Positions 12,501 through 26,400 of a stretch of DNA of 64,000 nt are shown here, piece by piece. Location of the stretch: positions 47,083,104 through 47,147,103 of the forward strand of contig OY970824.1 of assembly GCA_963853835.1 (NCBI GenBank), in the 5' to 3' direction. The translations under genes and the position numbers were made by a program. The notes beneath the pieces are model-generated. The model saw only the letters and a list, made by a program, of their open reading frames with translations, did no database searches and had not been told where the DNA came from. The number at the start of each line of letters is the position of its first letter. Position 1 is the first letter of the stretch. This DNA is from Calendula officinalis. Taxonomy: Eukaryota > Streptophyta > Magnoliopsida > Asterales > Asteraceae.

Positions 12501-15500
12501 AGTGATGTTCGGGCCGAAGTGGTGTTCGGGCCGAAGTGGGATGTTCGGGCCGAAGTGGTGTTCGGGTCGAAGTTCGGTGTTCGGGCCGAGGATGATGTTC
12601 GGGCCGAGGTTGAAGTTCGGGCCGAGGTCGGAGTTCGGGCCGAGGTTGAAGTTCGGGCCGAGGTTGAAGTTCGGGCCGAAAATGAAGTTCGGGCCGGGAA
12701 CAGTGAAGAGTTCGGGCCGAACTTGTTCTTGGCTGTGACGAACGAACCAACTATTTTGGTTACTCGTGGGCGTGAAACGGACACCCGAGCAGAAAGTTAT
12801 GAATGTTTTAGTATAGCACCTTTGTCACACAATCTTGGATATTGAAGAGTTCGTGCCGAAGAGGGATGTTCGGGCCGAAGTGGTGTTCGGGCCGAAGTGG
12901 GATGTTCGGGCCGAAGTGGTGTTCGGGCCGAAGTTCGGTGTTCGGGCCGAGCATGATGTTCGGGCCAAGGTTGAAGTTCGGGCCGAGGTCGGAGTTCGGG
13001 CCGAGGTTGAAGTTCGGGCCGAAAATGAAGTTCGGGCCGGGAACAGTGAAGAGTTCGGGCCGAACTTGTTCTTGGCAGTGACGAACGAACCAGCTATTTT
13101 GCTTACTCGTGGGCGTGAAACGGACACCCGAACTGAAAGTTATGAATGTTTTAGTATAGCACCTTTTGTCACACAATCTTGGATATTGAAGAGTTCGGGC
13201 CGAAGAGTGATGTTCGGGCCGAAGTGGTGTTCGGGCCGAAGTGGTGTTCGGGCCGAAGTTCGGTGTTCGGGCCGAGGATGATGTTCTGGCCGAGGTTGAA
13301 GTTCGGGCTGAGGTCGGAGTTCGGGCTGAAAATGAAGTTCGGGCCGGGAACAGTGAAGAGTTCGGGCCGAACTAGTTCTTGGCAGTGACGAACGAACCAG
13401 CTATTTTGGTTACTCGTGGGCGTGAAACGGACACCCGAGCTGAAAGTTATGAATGTTTTAGTATAGCACCTTTTGTCACACAATCTTGGATATTGAAGAG
13501 TTCGTGCCGAAGAGGGATGTTCGGGCCGAAGTGGTGTTCGGGCGGAAGTGGGATGTTTGGGCCGAAGTGGTGTTCGGGCCGAAGTTCGGTGTTCGGGCCG
13601 AGCATGACGTTCGGGCCGAGGTTGAAGTTCGGGCCGAGGTCGGAGTTCGGGCCGAGGTGGAAGTTCGGGCCGAGGTTGAAGTTCGGGCCGAGGTTGAAGT
13701 TCGGGCCGAAAATGAAGTTCGGGCCGGGAACAGTGAAGAGTTCAGGCCGAACTTGTTCTTGGCAGTGACGAACGAACCAGCTATTTTGGTTACTCGTGGG
13801 CGTGAAACGGACACCCGAGCTGAAAGTTATGAATGTTTTAGTATAGAACCTTTTGTCACACAATCTTGGATATTGAAGAGTTCGTGCCGAAGAGGGATGT
13901 TCGGGCCGAAGTGGTGTTCGGGCCGAAGTGGGATGTTCGGGCCGAAGTTCGGTGTTCAGGCCGAGCATGATGTTCGGGCCGAGGTTGAAGTTCGGGCCGA
14001 GGTCGGAGTTCGGGCCGAGGTTGAAGTTCAGGCCGAGGTTGAAGTTCGGGCCGAAAATGAAGTTCTGGCCGGGAATAGTGAAGAGTTCGGGCCGAACTTG
14101 TTCTTGGCAGTGACGAACGAACCAGCTATTTTGCTTACTCGTGGGCGTGAAACGGACACCCGAACTGAAACTTATGAATGTTTTAGTATAGCACCTTTTG
14201 TCACACAATCTTGGATATTGAAGAGTTCGGGCCGAAGAGTGATGTTCGGGCCGAAGTGGTGTTCGGGCCGAAGTGGGATGTTCGGGCCGAAGTGGTGTTC
14301 GGGCCGAAGTTAGGTGTTCAGGACGAGCATGATGTTCGGGCCGAGGTTGAAGTTCGGGACGAGGTCGGAGTTCGGGCCGAGGTTGAAGTTCGGGCCGAAA
14401 ATGTAGTTCGGGCCGGGAATAGTGAAGAGTTCGGGCCGAACTTGTTCTTGGCAGTGACGAACGAACCAGCTATTTTGCTTACTCGTGGGCGTGAAACGGA
14501 CACCCGAACTGAAAGTTATGAATGTTTTAGTATAGCACCTTTTGTCACACAATCTTGGATATTGAAGAGTTCGGGCCGAAGAGTGATGTTCGGGCCGAAG
14601 TGGTGTTCGGGCCGAAGTGGGATGTTCGGGCCGAAGTGGTGTTCGGGACGAAGTTCGGTGTTCGGGCCGAGCATGATGTTCGGGCCGAGGTTGAAGTTCG
14701 GGCCGAGGTCGGAGTTCGGGCTGAGGTTGAAGTTCGGGCCGAGATTGAAGTTCGGGCCGAAAATGAAGTTCGGGTCGGGAACAGTGAAGAGTTCGGGCCG
14801 AACTTGTTCTTGGCAGTGACGAACGAACCTGCTATTTTGGTTACTCGTGGGCGTGAAACGGACACCCGAGCTGAAAGTTATGAATGTTTTAGTATAGAAC
14901 CTTTTGTCACACAATCTTGGATATTGAAGAGTTCGTGCCGAAGAGGGATGTTCGGGCCGAAGTGGTGTTCGGGCCGAAGTGGGATGTTCGGGCCGAAGTG
15001 GTGTTCGGGCCGAAGTTCGGTGTTCAGGCCGAGCATGATGTTCGGGCCGAGGTTGAAGTTCGGGCCGAGGTCGGAGTTCGGGCCGAGGTTGAAGTTCAGG
15101 CCGAGGTTGAAGTTCGGGCCGAAAATGAAGTTCTGGCCGGGAATAGTGAAGAGTTCGGGCCGAACTTGTTCTTGGCAGTGACGAACGAACCAGCTATTTT
15201 GCTTACTCGTGGGCGTGAAACGGACACCCGAACTGAAACTTATGAATGTTTTAGTATAGCACCTTTTGTCACACAATCTTGGATATTGAAGAGTTCGGGC
15301 CGAAGAGTGATGTTCGGGCCGAAGTGGTGTTCGGGCCGAAGTGGGATGTTCGGGCCGAAGTGGTGTTCGGGCCGAAGTTAGGTGTTCAGGACGAGCATGA
15401 TGTTCGGGCCGAGGTTGAAGTTCGGGACGAGGTCGGAGTTCGGGCCGAGGTTGAAGTTCGGGCCGAAAATGTAGTTCGGGCCGGGAATAGTGAAGAGTTC

Positions 15501-16600
15501 GGGCCGAACTTGTTCTTGGCAGTGACGAACGAACCAGCTATTTTGCTTACTCGTGGGCGTGAAACGGACACCCGAACTGAAAGTTATGAATGTTTTAGTA
15601 TAGCACCTTTTGTCACACAATCTTGGATATTGAAGAGTTCGGGCCGAAGAGTGATGTTCGGGCCGAAGTGGTGTTCGGGCCGAAGTGGGATGTTCGGGCC
15701 GAAGTGGTGTTCGGGACGAAGTTCGGTGTTCGGGCCGAGCATGATGTTCGGGCCGAGGTTGAAGTTCGGGCCGAGGTCGGAGTTCGGGCTGAGGTTGAAG
15801 TTCGGGCCGAGATTGAAGTTCGGGCCGAAAATGAAGTTCGGGTCGGGAACAGTGAAGAGTTCGGGCCGAACTTGTTCTTGGCAGTGACGAACGAACCTGC
15901 TATTTTGGTTACTCGTGGGCGTGAAACGGACACCCGAGCTGAAAGTTATGAATGTTTTAGTATAGAACCTTTTGTCACACAATCTTGGATATTGAAGAGT
16001 TCGTGCCGAAGAGGGATGTTCGGGCCGAAGTGGTGTTCGGGCCGAAGTGGGATGTTCGGGCCGAAGTGGTGTTCGGGCCGAAGTTCGGTGTTCGGGCCGA
16101 GCATGATGTTCGGGCCAAGGTTGAAGTTCGGGCCGAGGTCGGAGTTCGGGCCGAGGGTGAAGTTCGGGCCGAAAATGAAGTTCGGGCCGGGAACAGTGAA
16201 GAGTTCGGGCCGAACTTGTTCTTGGCAGTGACGAACGAACCAGCTATTTTGCTTACTCGTGGGCGTGAAACGGACACCCGAACTGAAAGTTATGAATGTT
16301 TTAGTATAGCACCTTTTGTCACACAATCTTGGATATTGAAGAGTTCGGGCCGAAGAGTGATGTTCGGGCCGAAGTGGTGTTCGGGCCGAAGTGGTGTTCG
16401 GGCCGAAGTTCGGTGTTCGGGCCGAGGATGATGTTCTGGCCGAGGTTGAAGTTCGGGCTGAGGTCGGAGTTCGGGCTGAAAATGAAGTTCGGGCCGGGAG
16501 CAGTGAAGAGTTCGGGCCGAACTAGTTCTTGGCAGTGACGAACGAACCAGCTATTTTGGTTACTCGTGGGCGTGAAACGGACACCCGAGCTGAAAGTTAT
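6240..16600 (+). repeat. Higher-order tandem duplication, 2 x about 5.19 kb (15 monomers each)
   Basis: Monomers at 6267, 6592, 6954, 7280, 7641, 7985, 8292, 9017, 9361, 9723 and 10085 match those at 11461, 11786, 12148, 12474, 12835, 13179, 13486, 14211, 14555, 14917 and 15279 at a constant offset of 5194. After a 19-bp subrepeat present only near 10500 the offset becomes 5175 (10810 to 15985, 11154 to 16329). Private marks such as GAGTTAGTGCCGAAG (6966 and 12160) and TTTTAGAATGGCACC are present in both copies. The blocks lie end to end. Confidence 0.88.
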
Positions 16601-19600
16601 GAATGTTTTAGTATAGCACCTTTTGTCACACAATCTTGGATATTGAAGAGTTCGTGCCGAAGAGGGATGTTCGGGCCGAAGTGGTGTTCGGGCGGAAGTG
16701 GGATGTTTGGGCCGAAGTGGTGTTCGGGCCGAAGTTCGGTGTTCGGGCCGAGCATGACGTTCGGGCCGAGGTTGAAGTTCGGGCCGAGGTCGGAGTTCGG
16801 GCCGAGGTGGAAGTTCGGGCCGAGGTTGAAGTTCGGGCCGAGGTTGAAGTTCGGGCCGAAAATGAAGTTCGGGCCGGGAACAGTGAAGAGTTCGGGCCGA
16901 ACTTGTTCTTGGCAGTGACGAACGAACCAGCTATTTTGGTTACTCGTGGGCGTGAAACGGACACCCGAGCTGAAAGTTATGAATGTTTTAGTATAGAACC
17001 TTTTGTCACACAATCTTGGATATTGAAGAGTTCGTGCCGAAGAGGGATGTTCGGGCCGAAGTGGTGTTCGGGCCGAAGTGGGATGTTCGGGCCGAAGTTC
17101 GGTGTTCAGGCCGAGCATGATGTTCGGGCCGAGGTTGAAGTTCGGGCCGAGGTCGGAGTTCGGGCCGAGGTTGAAGTTCAGGCCGAGGTTGAAGTTCGGG
17201 CCGAAAATGAAGTTCTGGCCGGGAATAGTGAAGAGTTCGGGCCGAACTTGTTCTTGGCAGTGACGAACGAACCAGCTATTTTGCTTACTCGTGGGCGTGA
17301 AACGGACACCCGAACTGAAACTTATGAATGTTTTAGTATAGCACCTTTTGTCACACAATCTTGGATATTGAAGAGTTCGGGCCGAAGAGTGATGTTCGGG
17401 CCGAAGTGGTGTTCGGGCCGAAGTGGGATGTTCGGGCCGAAGTGGTGTTCGGGCCGAAGTTAGGTGTTCAGGACGAGCATGATGTTCGGGCCGAGGTTGA
17501 AGTTCGGGACGAGGTCGGAGTTCGGGCCGAGGTTGAAGTTCGGGCCGAAAATGTAGTTCGGGCCGGGAATAGTGAAGAGTTCGGGCCGAACTTGTTCTTG
17601 GCAGTGACGAACGAACCAGCTATTTTGCTTACTCGTGGGCGTGAAACGGACACCCGAACTGAAAGTTATGAATGTTTTAGTATAGCACCTTTTGTCACAC
17701 AATCTTGGATATTGAAGAGTTCGGGCCGAAGAGTGATGTTCGGGCCGAAGTGGTGTTCGGGCCGAAGTGGGATGTTCGGGCCGAAGTGGTGTTCGGGACG
17801 AAGTTCGGTGTTCGGGGCGAGCATGATGTTCGGGCCGAGGTTGAAGTTCGGGCCGAGGTCGGAGTTCGGGCTGAGGTTGAAGTTCGGGCCGAGATTGAAG
17901 TTCGGGCCGAAAATGAAGTTCGGGTCGGGAACAGTGAAGAGTTCGGGCCGAACTTGTTCTTGGCAGTGACGAACGAACCTGCTATTTTGGTTACTCGTGG
18001 GCGTGAAACGGACACCCGAGCTGAAAGTTATGAATGTTTTAGTATAGAACCTTTTGTCACACAATCTTGGATATTGAAGAGTTCGTGCCGAAGAGGGATG
18101 TTCGGGCCGAAGTGGTGTTCGGGCCGAAGTGGGATGTTCGGGCCGAAGTGGTGTTCGGGCCGAAGTTCGGTGTTCAGGCCGAGCATGATGTTCGGGCCGA
18201 GGTTGAAGTTCGGGCCGAGGTCGGAGTTCGGGCCGAGGTTGAAGTTCAGGCCGAGGTTGAAGTTCGGGCCGAAAATGAAGTTCTGGCCGGGAATAGTGAA
18301 GAGTTCGGGCCGAACTTGTTCTTGGCAGTGATGAACGAACCAGCTATTTTGCTTATTCGTGGGCGTGAAACGGACACCCGAACTGAAAGTTATGAATGTT
18401 TTAGTATATCACCTTTTGTCACACAATCTTGGATATTGAAGAGTTCAGGCCGAAGAGGGATGTTCCGGCCGAAGTGGTGTTCGGGCCAAAGTGGGATGTT
18501 CGGGCCGAAGTGGTGTTCGGGCTGAAGTTCGGTGTTCGGGCCGAGAATGATGTTCGGGCCGAGGTCGTAGTTCGGGCCGAGGTTGAAGTTCGGGCCGAGG
18601 TTGAAGTTCGGGCCGAGGTTGAAGTTCGGGCCGAGGTTGAAGTTCGGGCCGAGGTTGAAGTTCGGGCCGAAAATGAAGTTCGGGCCGGGAACAGTGAAGA
18701 GTTCGGGCCGAACTTGTTCTTGGCAGTGACGAACGAACCAGCTATTTTGGTTAATCGTGGGCGTGAAACGGACACCTGAGCTGAAAGTTATGAATGTTTT
18801 AATATAGCACCTTTTGTCACACAATCTTGGATATTGAAGAGTTCGGGCCAAAGAGGGGTGTTCGGGCCGAAGTGGTGTTCGGGCCGAAGTGGGATGTTCG
18901 GGCCGAAGTGGTGTTTGGGCCGAAGTTCGGTGTTCGGGCCGAGGATGATGTTCGAGCCGAGGTTGAAGTTTGGGCCGAGGTCGGAGTTCGGGCCGAGGTT
19001 GAAGTTCGGGCCGAAAATGAAGTTCGGGCCGGGAATAGTGAAGAGTTCGGGCCAAACTTGTTCTTGGCAGTGACGAACGAACCAACTATTTTGCTTACTC
19101 GTGGGCGTGATACGGACACCCGAACTGAAAGTTATGAATGTTTTAGTATAGCACCTTTTGTCACACAATCTTGGATATTGAAGAGTTCGGGCCGAAGAGT
19201 GATGTTCGGGCCGAAGTGGTGTTCGGGCCGAAGTGGGATGTTCGGGCCGAAGTGGTGTTCGGGCCGAAGTTCGGTGTTCGGGCCGAGGATGATGTTCGGG
19301 CCGAGGTTGAAGTTCGGGCCGAGGTCGGAGTTCGGGCCGAGGTTGAAGTTCGGGCCGAAAATGAAGTTCGGGCCGGGAACATTGAAGAGTTCGGGCCGAA
19401 CTTGTTCTTGGCAGTGACGAACGAACCAGCTATTTTGCTTACTCGTGGGCGTGAAACGGACACCCGAACTGAAAGTTATGAATGTTTTAGTATAGCACCT
19501 TTTGTCACACAATCTTGGATATTGAAGAGTTCGGGCCGAAGAGTGATGTTCGGGCCGAAGTGGTGTTCGGGCCGAAGTGGTGTTCGGGCCGAAGTTCGGT

Positions 19601-22600
19601 GTTCGGGCCGAGGATGATGTTCTGGCCGAGGTTGAAGTTCGGGCTGAGGTCGGAGTTCGGGCTGAAAATGAAGTTCGGGCCGGGAACAGTGAAGAGTTCG
19701 GGCCGAACTAGTTCTTGGCAGTGACGAACGAACCAGCTATTTTGGTTACTCGTGGGCGTGAAACGGACACCCGAGCTGAAAGTTATGAATGTTTTAGTAT
19801 AGCACCTTTTGTCACACAATCTTGGATATTGAAGAGTTCGTGCCGAAGAGGGATGTTCGGGCCGAAGTGGTGTTCGGGCGGAAGTGGGATGTTTGGGCCG
19901 AAGTGGTGTTCGGGCCGAAGTTCGGTGTTCGGGCCGAGCATGACGTTCGGGCCGAGGTTGAAGTTCGGGCCGAGGTCGGAGTTCGGGCCGAGGTGGAAGT
20001 TCGGGCCGAGGTTGAAGTTCGGGCCGAGGTTGAAGTTCGGGCCGAAAATGAAGTTCGGGCCGGGAACAGTGAAGAGTTCGGGCCGAACTTGTTCTTGGCA
20101 GTGACGAACGAACCAGCTATTTTGGTTACTCGTGGGCGTGAAACGGACACCCGAGCTGAAAGTTATGAATGTTTTAGTATAGAACCTTTTGTCACACAAT
20201 CTTGGATATTGAAGAGTTCGTGCCGAAGAGGGATGTTCGGGCCGAAGTGGTGTTCGGGCCGAAGTGGGATGTTCGGGCCGAAGTTCGGTGTTCAGGCCGA
20301 GCATGATGTTCGGGCCGAGGTTGAAGTTCGGGCCGAGGTCGGAGTTCGGGCCGAGGTAGAAGTTCAGGCCGAGGTTGAAGTTCGGGCCGAAAATGAAGTT
20401 CTGGCCGGGAATAGTGAAGAGTTCGGGCCGAACTTGTTCTTGGCAGTGACGAACGAACCAGCTATTTTGCTTACTCGTGGGCGTGAAACGGACACCCGAA
20501 CTGAAACTTATGAATGTTTTAGTATAGCACCTTTTGTCACACAATCTTGGATATCGAAGAGTTCGGGCCGAAGAGTGATGTTCGGGCCGAAGTGGTGTTC
20601 GGGCCGAAGTGGGATGTTCGGGCCGAAGTGGTGTTCGGGCCGAAGTTAGGTGTTCAGGACGAGCATGATGTTCGGGCCGAGGTTGAAGTTCGGGACGAGG
20701 TCGGAGTTCGGGCCGAGGTTGAAGTTCGGGCCGAAAATGTAGTTCGGGCCGGGAATAGTGAAGAGTTCGGGCCGAACTTGTTCTTGGCAGTGACGAACGA
20801 ACCAGCTATTTTGCTTACTCGTGGGCGTGAAACGGACACCCGAACTGAAAGTTATGAATGTTTTAGTATAGCACCTTTTGTCACACAATCTTGGATATTG
20901 AAGAGTTCGGGCCGAAGAGTGATGTTCGGGCCGAAGTGGTGTTCGGGCCGAAGTGGGATGTTCGGGCCGAAGTGGTGTTCGGGACGAAGTTCGGTGTTCG
21001 GGCCGAGCATGATGTTCGGGCCGAGGTTGAAGTTCGGGCCGAGGTCGGAGTTCGGGCTGAGGTTGAAGTTCGGGCCGAGATTGAAGTTCGGGCCGAAAAT
21101 GAAGTTCGGGTCGGGAACAGTGAAGAGTTCGGGCCGAACTTGTTCTTGGCAGTGACGAACGAACCTGCTATTTTGGTTACTCGTGGGCGTGAAACGGACA
21201 CCCGAGCTGAAAGTTATGAATGTTTTAGTATAGAACCTTTTGTCACACAATCTTGGATATTGAAGAGTTCGTGCCGAAGAGGGATGTTCGGGCCGAAGTG
21301 GTGTTCGGGCCGAAGTGGGATGTTCGGGCCGAAGTGGTGTTCGGGCCGAAGTTCGGTGTTCAGGCCGAGCATGATGTTCGGGCCGAGGTTGAAGTTCGGG
21401 CCGAGGTCGGAGTTCGGGCCGAGGTTGAAGTTCAGGCCGAGGTTGAAGTTCGGGCCGAAAATGAAGTTCTGGCCGGGAATAGTGAAGAGTTCGGGCCGAA
21501 CTTGTTCTTGGCAGTGATGAACGAACCAGCTATTTTGCTTATTCGTGGGCGTGAAACGGACACCCGAACTGAAAGTTATGAATGTTTTAGTATATCACCT
21601 TTTGTCACACAATCTTGGATATTGAAGAGTTCAGGCCGAAGAGGGATGTTCCGGCCGAAGTGGTGTTCGGGCCAAAGTGGGATGTTCGGGCCGAAGTGGT
21701 GTTCGGGCTGAAGTTCGGTGTTCGGGCCGAGAATGATGTTCGGGCCGAGGTCGTAGTTCGGGCCGAGGTTGAAGTTCGGGCCGAGGTTGAAGTTCGGGCC
21801 GAGGTTGAAGTTCGGGCCGAGGTTGAAGTTCGGGCCGAGGTTGAAGTTCGGGCCGAAAATGAAGTTCGGGCCGGGAACAGTGAAGAGTTCGGGCCGAACT
21901 TGTTCTTGGCAGTGACGAACGAACCAGCTATTTTGGTTAATCGTGGGCGTGAAACGGACACCTGAGCTGAAAGTTATGAATGTTTTAATATAGCACCTTT
22001 TGTCACACAATCTTGGATATTGAAGAGTTCGGGCCAAAGAGGGGTGTTCGGGCCGAAGTGGTGTTCGGGCCGAAGTGGGATGTTCGGGCCGAAGTGGTGT
22101 TTGGGCCGAAGTTCGGTGTTCGGGCCGAGGATGATGTTCGAGCCGAGGTTGAAGTTTGGGCCGAGGTCGGAGTTCGGGCCGAGGTTGAAGTTCGGGCCGA
22201 AAATGAAGTTCGGGCCGGGAATAGTGAAGAGTTCGGGCCAAACTTGTTCTTGGCAGTGACGAACGAACCAACTATTTTGCTTACTCGTGGGCGTGATACG
22301 GACACCCGAACTGAAAGTTATGAATGTTTTAGTATAGCACCTTTTGTCACACAATCTTGGATATTGAAGAGTTCGGGCCGAAGAGTGATGTTCGGGCCGA
22401 AGTGGTGTTCGGGCCGAAGTGGGATGTTCGGGCCGAAGTGGTGTTCGGGCCGAAGTTCGGTGTTCGGGCCGAGGATGATGTTCGGGCCGAGGTTGAAGTT
22501 CGGGCCGAGGTCGGAGTTCGGGCCGAGGTTGAAGTTCGGGCCGAAAATGAAGTTCGGGCCGGGAACATTGAAGAGTTCGGGCCGAACTTGTTCTTGGCAG

Positions 22601-22691
22601 TGACGAACGAACCAGCTATTTTGCTTACTCGTGGGCGTGAAACGGACACCCGAACTGAAAGTTATGAATGTTTTAGTATAGCACCTTTTGT
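16320..22691 (+). repeat. Higher-order tandem duplication, 2 x 3186 bp (9 monomers each)
   Basis: Monomers starting at 16329, 16636, 17361, 17705, 18067, 18429, 18827 and 19171 recur at exactly +3186 (19515, 19822, 20547, 20891, 21253, 21615, 22013, 22357), including the unusually long 398-bp monomer at 18429/21615. Only scattered single-base differences are visible. The first part of this block also matches 12835-15279 at an offset of 3150, so the segment has been copied more than once. Confidence 0.88.
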
Positions 22692-24699
22692 CACACAATC
22701 TTGGATATTGAAGAGTTCGGGCCGAAGAGTGATGTTCGGGCCGAAGTGGTGTTCGGGCCGAAGTGGGATAGTCGGGCCGAAGTGGTGTTCGGGCCGAAGT
22801 TCGGTGTTCGGGCCGAGGATGATGTTCTGGCCGAGGTTGAAGTTCGGGCCGAGGTCGGAGTTCGGGCCGAAAATGAAGTTCGGGCCGGGAACAGTGAAGA
22901 GTTCGGGCCGAACTTGTTCTTGGCAGTGACGAACGAACCAGCTGTTTTAGTTACTCGTGGGCGTGAAACGGACACCCGAGCAGAAAGTTATGAATGTTTT
23001 AGTATAGCACCTTTTGTCACACAATCTTGGATATTGAAGAGTTCGTGCCGAAGAGGGATGTTCGGGCCGAAGTGGTGTTCGGGCCGAAGTGGGTTGTTCG
23101 GGCCAAAGTGGTGTTCGGGCCGAAGTTCGGTGTTCGGGCCGAGGATGATGTTCGGGCCGAGGTCGGAGTTCGGGCCGAGGTTGAAGTTCGGGCCGAGGTT
23201 GAAGTTCGGGCCGAAAATGAAGTTCGGGCCGGGAATAGTGAAGAGTTCGGGCCGAACTTGTTCTTGGCAGTGACGAACGAACCAGCTATTTTGCTTACTC
23301 CTGGGCGTGAAACGGACACCCGAACTGAAAGTTATGAATGTTTTAGTATAGCACCTTTTGTCACACAATCTTGGATATTGAAGAGTTCGGGCCGAAGAGT
23401 GATGTTCGGGCCGAAGTGGTGTTCGTGCCGAAGTGGGATGTTCGGGCCGAAGTGGTGTTCGGGCCGAAGTTCGGTGTTCGGGCCGAGGATGATGTTCGGG
23501 CCGAGGTTGAAGTTCGGGCCGAGGTCGGAGTTCGGGCCGAGGTTGAAGTTCGGGCCGAAAATGAAGTTCGGGCCGGGAACAGTGAAGAGTTCGGGCCGAA
23601 CTTGTTCTTGGCAGTGATGAACGAACCATCTATTTTGGTTACTCGTGGGCGTGAAACGGACACCCGAGCTGAAAGTTATGAATGTTTTAGTATAGCACCT
23701 TTTGTCACACAATCTTGGATATTGAAGAGTTCGAGCCGAAGAGGGACGTTCGGGCCGAAGTGGTGTTCGGGCCGAAGTGGGATGTTCGGGCCGAAGTGGT
23801 GTTCGGGCCGAGCATGATGTTCGGTCCGAGGTTGAAGTTCGGGCCGAGGTCGGAGTTCGGGCCGAGGTTGAAGTTCGGGCCGAAAATGAAGTTCGGGCCG
23901 GGAACAGTGAAGAGTTCGGGCACCTTCTGTCAGACAATCTTGGATATTGAAGAGTTCGGGCCGAAGAGTGATGTTCGGGCCGAAGTGGGATGGTCGGGCC
24001 GAAGTGGTGTTCGGGCCGAAGTTCGGTGTTCGGGCCGAGGATGATGTTCTGGCCGAGGTTGAAGTTCGGGCCGAGGTCGGAGTTCGGGCCGAAAATGAAG
24101 TTCGGGCCGGGAACAGTGAAGAGTTCGGGCCGAACTTGTTCTTGGCAGTGACGAACGAACCAGCTATTTTGGTTACTCGTGGGCGTGAAACGGACAACCG
24201 AGCAGAAACTTATGAATGTTTTAGTATAGCACCTTTTGTCACACAATCTTGGATATTGAAGAGTTCGTGCCGAAGAGGGATGTTCGGGCCGAAGTGGTGT
24301 TCGGGCCGAAGTGGGATGTTCGGGCCGAAGTGGTGTTCGGGCCGAAGAGTGGTGTTCGGGCCAAAGTTCGGTGTTCGGGCCGAGGATGGTGTTCGGGCCG
24401 AGGTCGGAGTTCGGGCCGAGGTTGAAGTTCGGGCCGAGGTTGAAGTTCGGGCCGAGGTTGAAGTTCGGGCCGAAAATGAAGTTCGGGCTGGGAACAGTGA
24501 AGAGTTCGGGCCGAACTTGTTCTTGGCAGTGACGAACGAACCAGCTATTTTGCTTACTCGTGGGCGTGAAACGGACACCCGAACTGAAAGTTATGAATGT
24601 TTTAGTATAGCACCTTTTGTCACACAATCTTGGATATTGAAGAGTTCGGGCCGAAGAGTGATGTTCGGGCCGAAGTGGTGTTCGGGCCGAAGTGGTATT

Positions 24700-26400
24700 C
24701 GGGGCGAGGATGATGTTCTGGCCGAGGTTGAAGTTCGGGCCGAGGTCGGAGTTCGGGCCGAAAATGAAGTTCGGGCCGGGAACAGTGAAGAGTTCGGGCC
24801 GAACTTGTTCTTGGCAGTGACGAACGAACCAGCTATTTTGCTTACTCCTGGGCGTGAAACGGACACCCGAACTGAAAGTTATGAATGTTTTAGTATAGCA
24901 CCTTTTGTCACACAATCTTGGATATTGAAGAGTTCGGGCCGAAGAGTGATGTTCGGGCCGAAGTGGTGTTCGTGCCGAAGTGGGATGTTCGGGCCGAAGT
25001 GGTGTTCGGGCCGAAGTTCGGTGTTCGGGCCGAGGATGATGTTCGGGCCGAGGTTGAAGTTCGGGCCGAGGTCGGAGTTCGGGCCGAGGTTGAAGTTCGG
25101 GCCGAGGTTGAAGTTCGGGCCGGGAACAGTGAAGAGTCCGGGCCGAACTTGTTCTTGGCAGTGATGAACGAACCATCTATTTTGGTTACTCGTGGGCGTG
25201 AAACGGACACCCGAGCTGAAAGTTATGAATGTTTTAGTATAGCACCTTTTGTCACACAATCTTGGATATTGAAGAGTTCGGGCCGAAGAGGGATGTTCGG
25301 GCCGAAGTGGTGTTCGGGCCGAAGTGGGATGTTCGGGCCGAAGTGGTGTTCGGGCCGAAGTTCGGTGTTCGGGCCGAGCATGATGTTCGGTCCGAGGTTG
25401 AAGTTCGGGCCGAGGTCGGAGTTCGGGCCGAGGTTGAAGTTCGGGCCGAAAATGAAGTTCGGGCCGGAACAGTGAAGAGTTCGGGCACCTTCTGTCACAC
25501 AGTGTTGGATATTGAAGAGTTCGGGCCGAAGAGTGATGTTCGGGCCGAATTGGTGTTCGGGCCGAAGAGTGATGTTCGGGCCGAAGTGGTGTTCGGGCCG
25601 AAGTGGTATTCGGGTCGAGGATGATGTTCTGGCCGAGGTTGAAGTTCGGGCCGAGGTCGGAGTTCGGGCCGAAAATGAAGTTCGGGCCGGGAACAGTGAA
25701 GAGTTCGGGCCGAACTTGTTCTTGGCAGTGACGAACGAACCAGCTATTTTGCTTACTCCTGGGCGTGAAACGGACACCCGAACTGAAAGTTATGAATGTT
25801 TTAGTATAGCACCTTTTGTCACACAATCTTGGATATTGAAGAGTTCGGGCCGAAGAGTGATGTTCGGGCCGAAGTGGTGTTCGTGCCGAAGTGGGATGTT
25901 CGGGCCGAAGTGGTGTTCGGGCCGAAGTTCGGTGTTCGGGCCGAGGATGATGTTCGGGCCGAGGTTGAAGTTCGGGCCGAGGTCGGAGTTCGGGCCGAGG
26001 TTGAAGTTCGGGCCGAGGTTGAAGTTCGGGCCGGGAACAGTGAAGAGTCCGGGCCGAACTTGTTCTTGGCAGTGATGAACGAACCATCTATTTTGGTTAC
26101 TCGTGGGCGTGAAACGGACACCCGAGCTGAAAGTTATGAATGTTTTAGTATAGCACCTTTTGTCACACAATCTTGGATATTGAAGAGTTCGGGCCGAAGA
26201 GGGATGTTCGGGCCGAAGTGGTGTTCGGGCCGAAGTGGGATGTTCGGGCCGAAGTGGTGTTCGGGCCGAAGTTCGGTGTTCGGGCCGAGCATGATGTTCG
26301 GTCCGAGGTTGAAGTTCGGGCCGAGGTCGGAGTTCGGGCCGAGGTTGAAGTTCGGGCCGAAAATGAAGTTCGGGCCGGGAACAGTGAAGAGTTCGGGCAC
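24700..26400 (+). repeat. Higher-order tandem duplication, offset 911 bp (3 monomers)
   Basis: The monomers at 24918 and 25262 and the following 100-bp-deleted one recur at 25829, 26173 and about 26416. Both copies carry GAGAGTCCGGGCC in place of GAGAGTTCGGGCC-type sequence near 25135 and 26046, and the CACCTTCTGTC variant. This is the shortest block duplication noted. Confidence 0.75.

Noticed and set aside
23332..25176. 614-residue open frame on the minus strand (and many frames of 200-490 residues on both strands)
   Set aside because: All are translations of the satellite. The 18-bp unit keeps frames open on both strands, the proteins are simple reiterations (RPELQPRPEL, GPNFNLGPN, TSARTSTSART), and the same sequence gives equally long products in competing frames.
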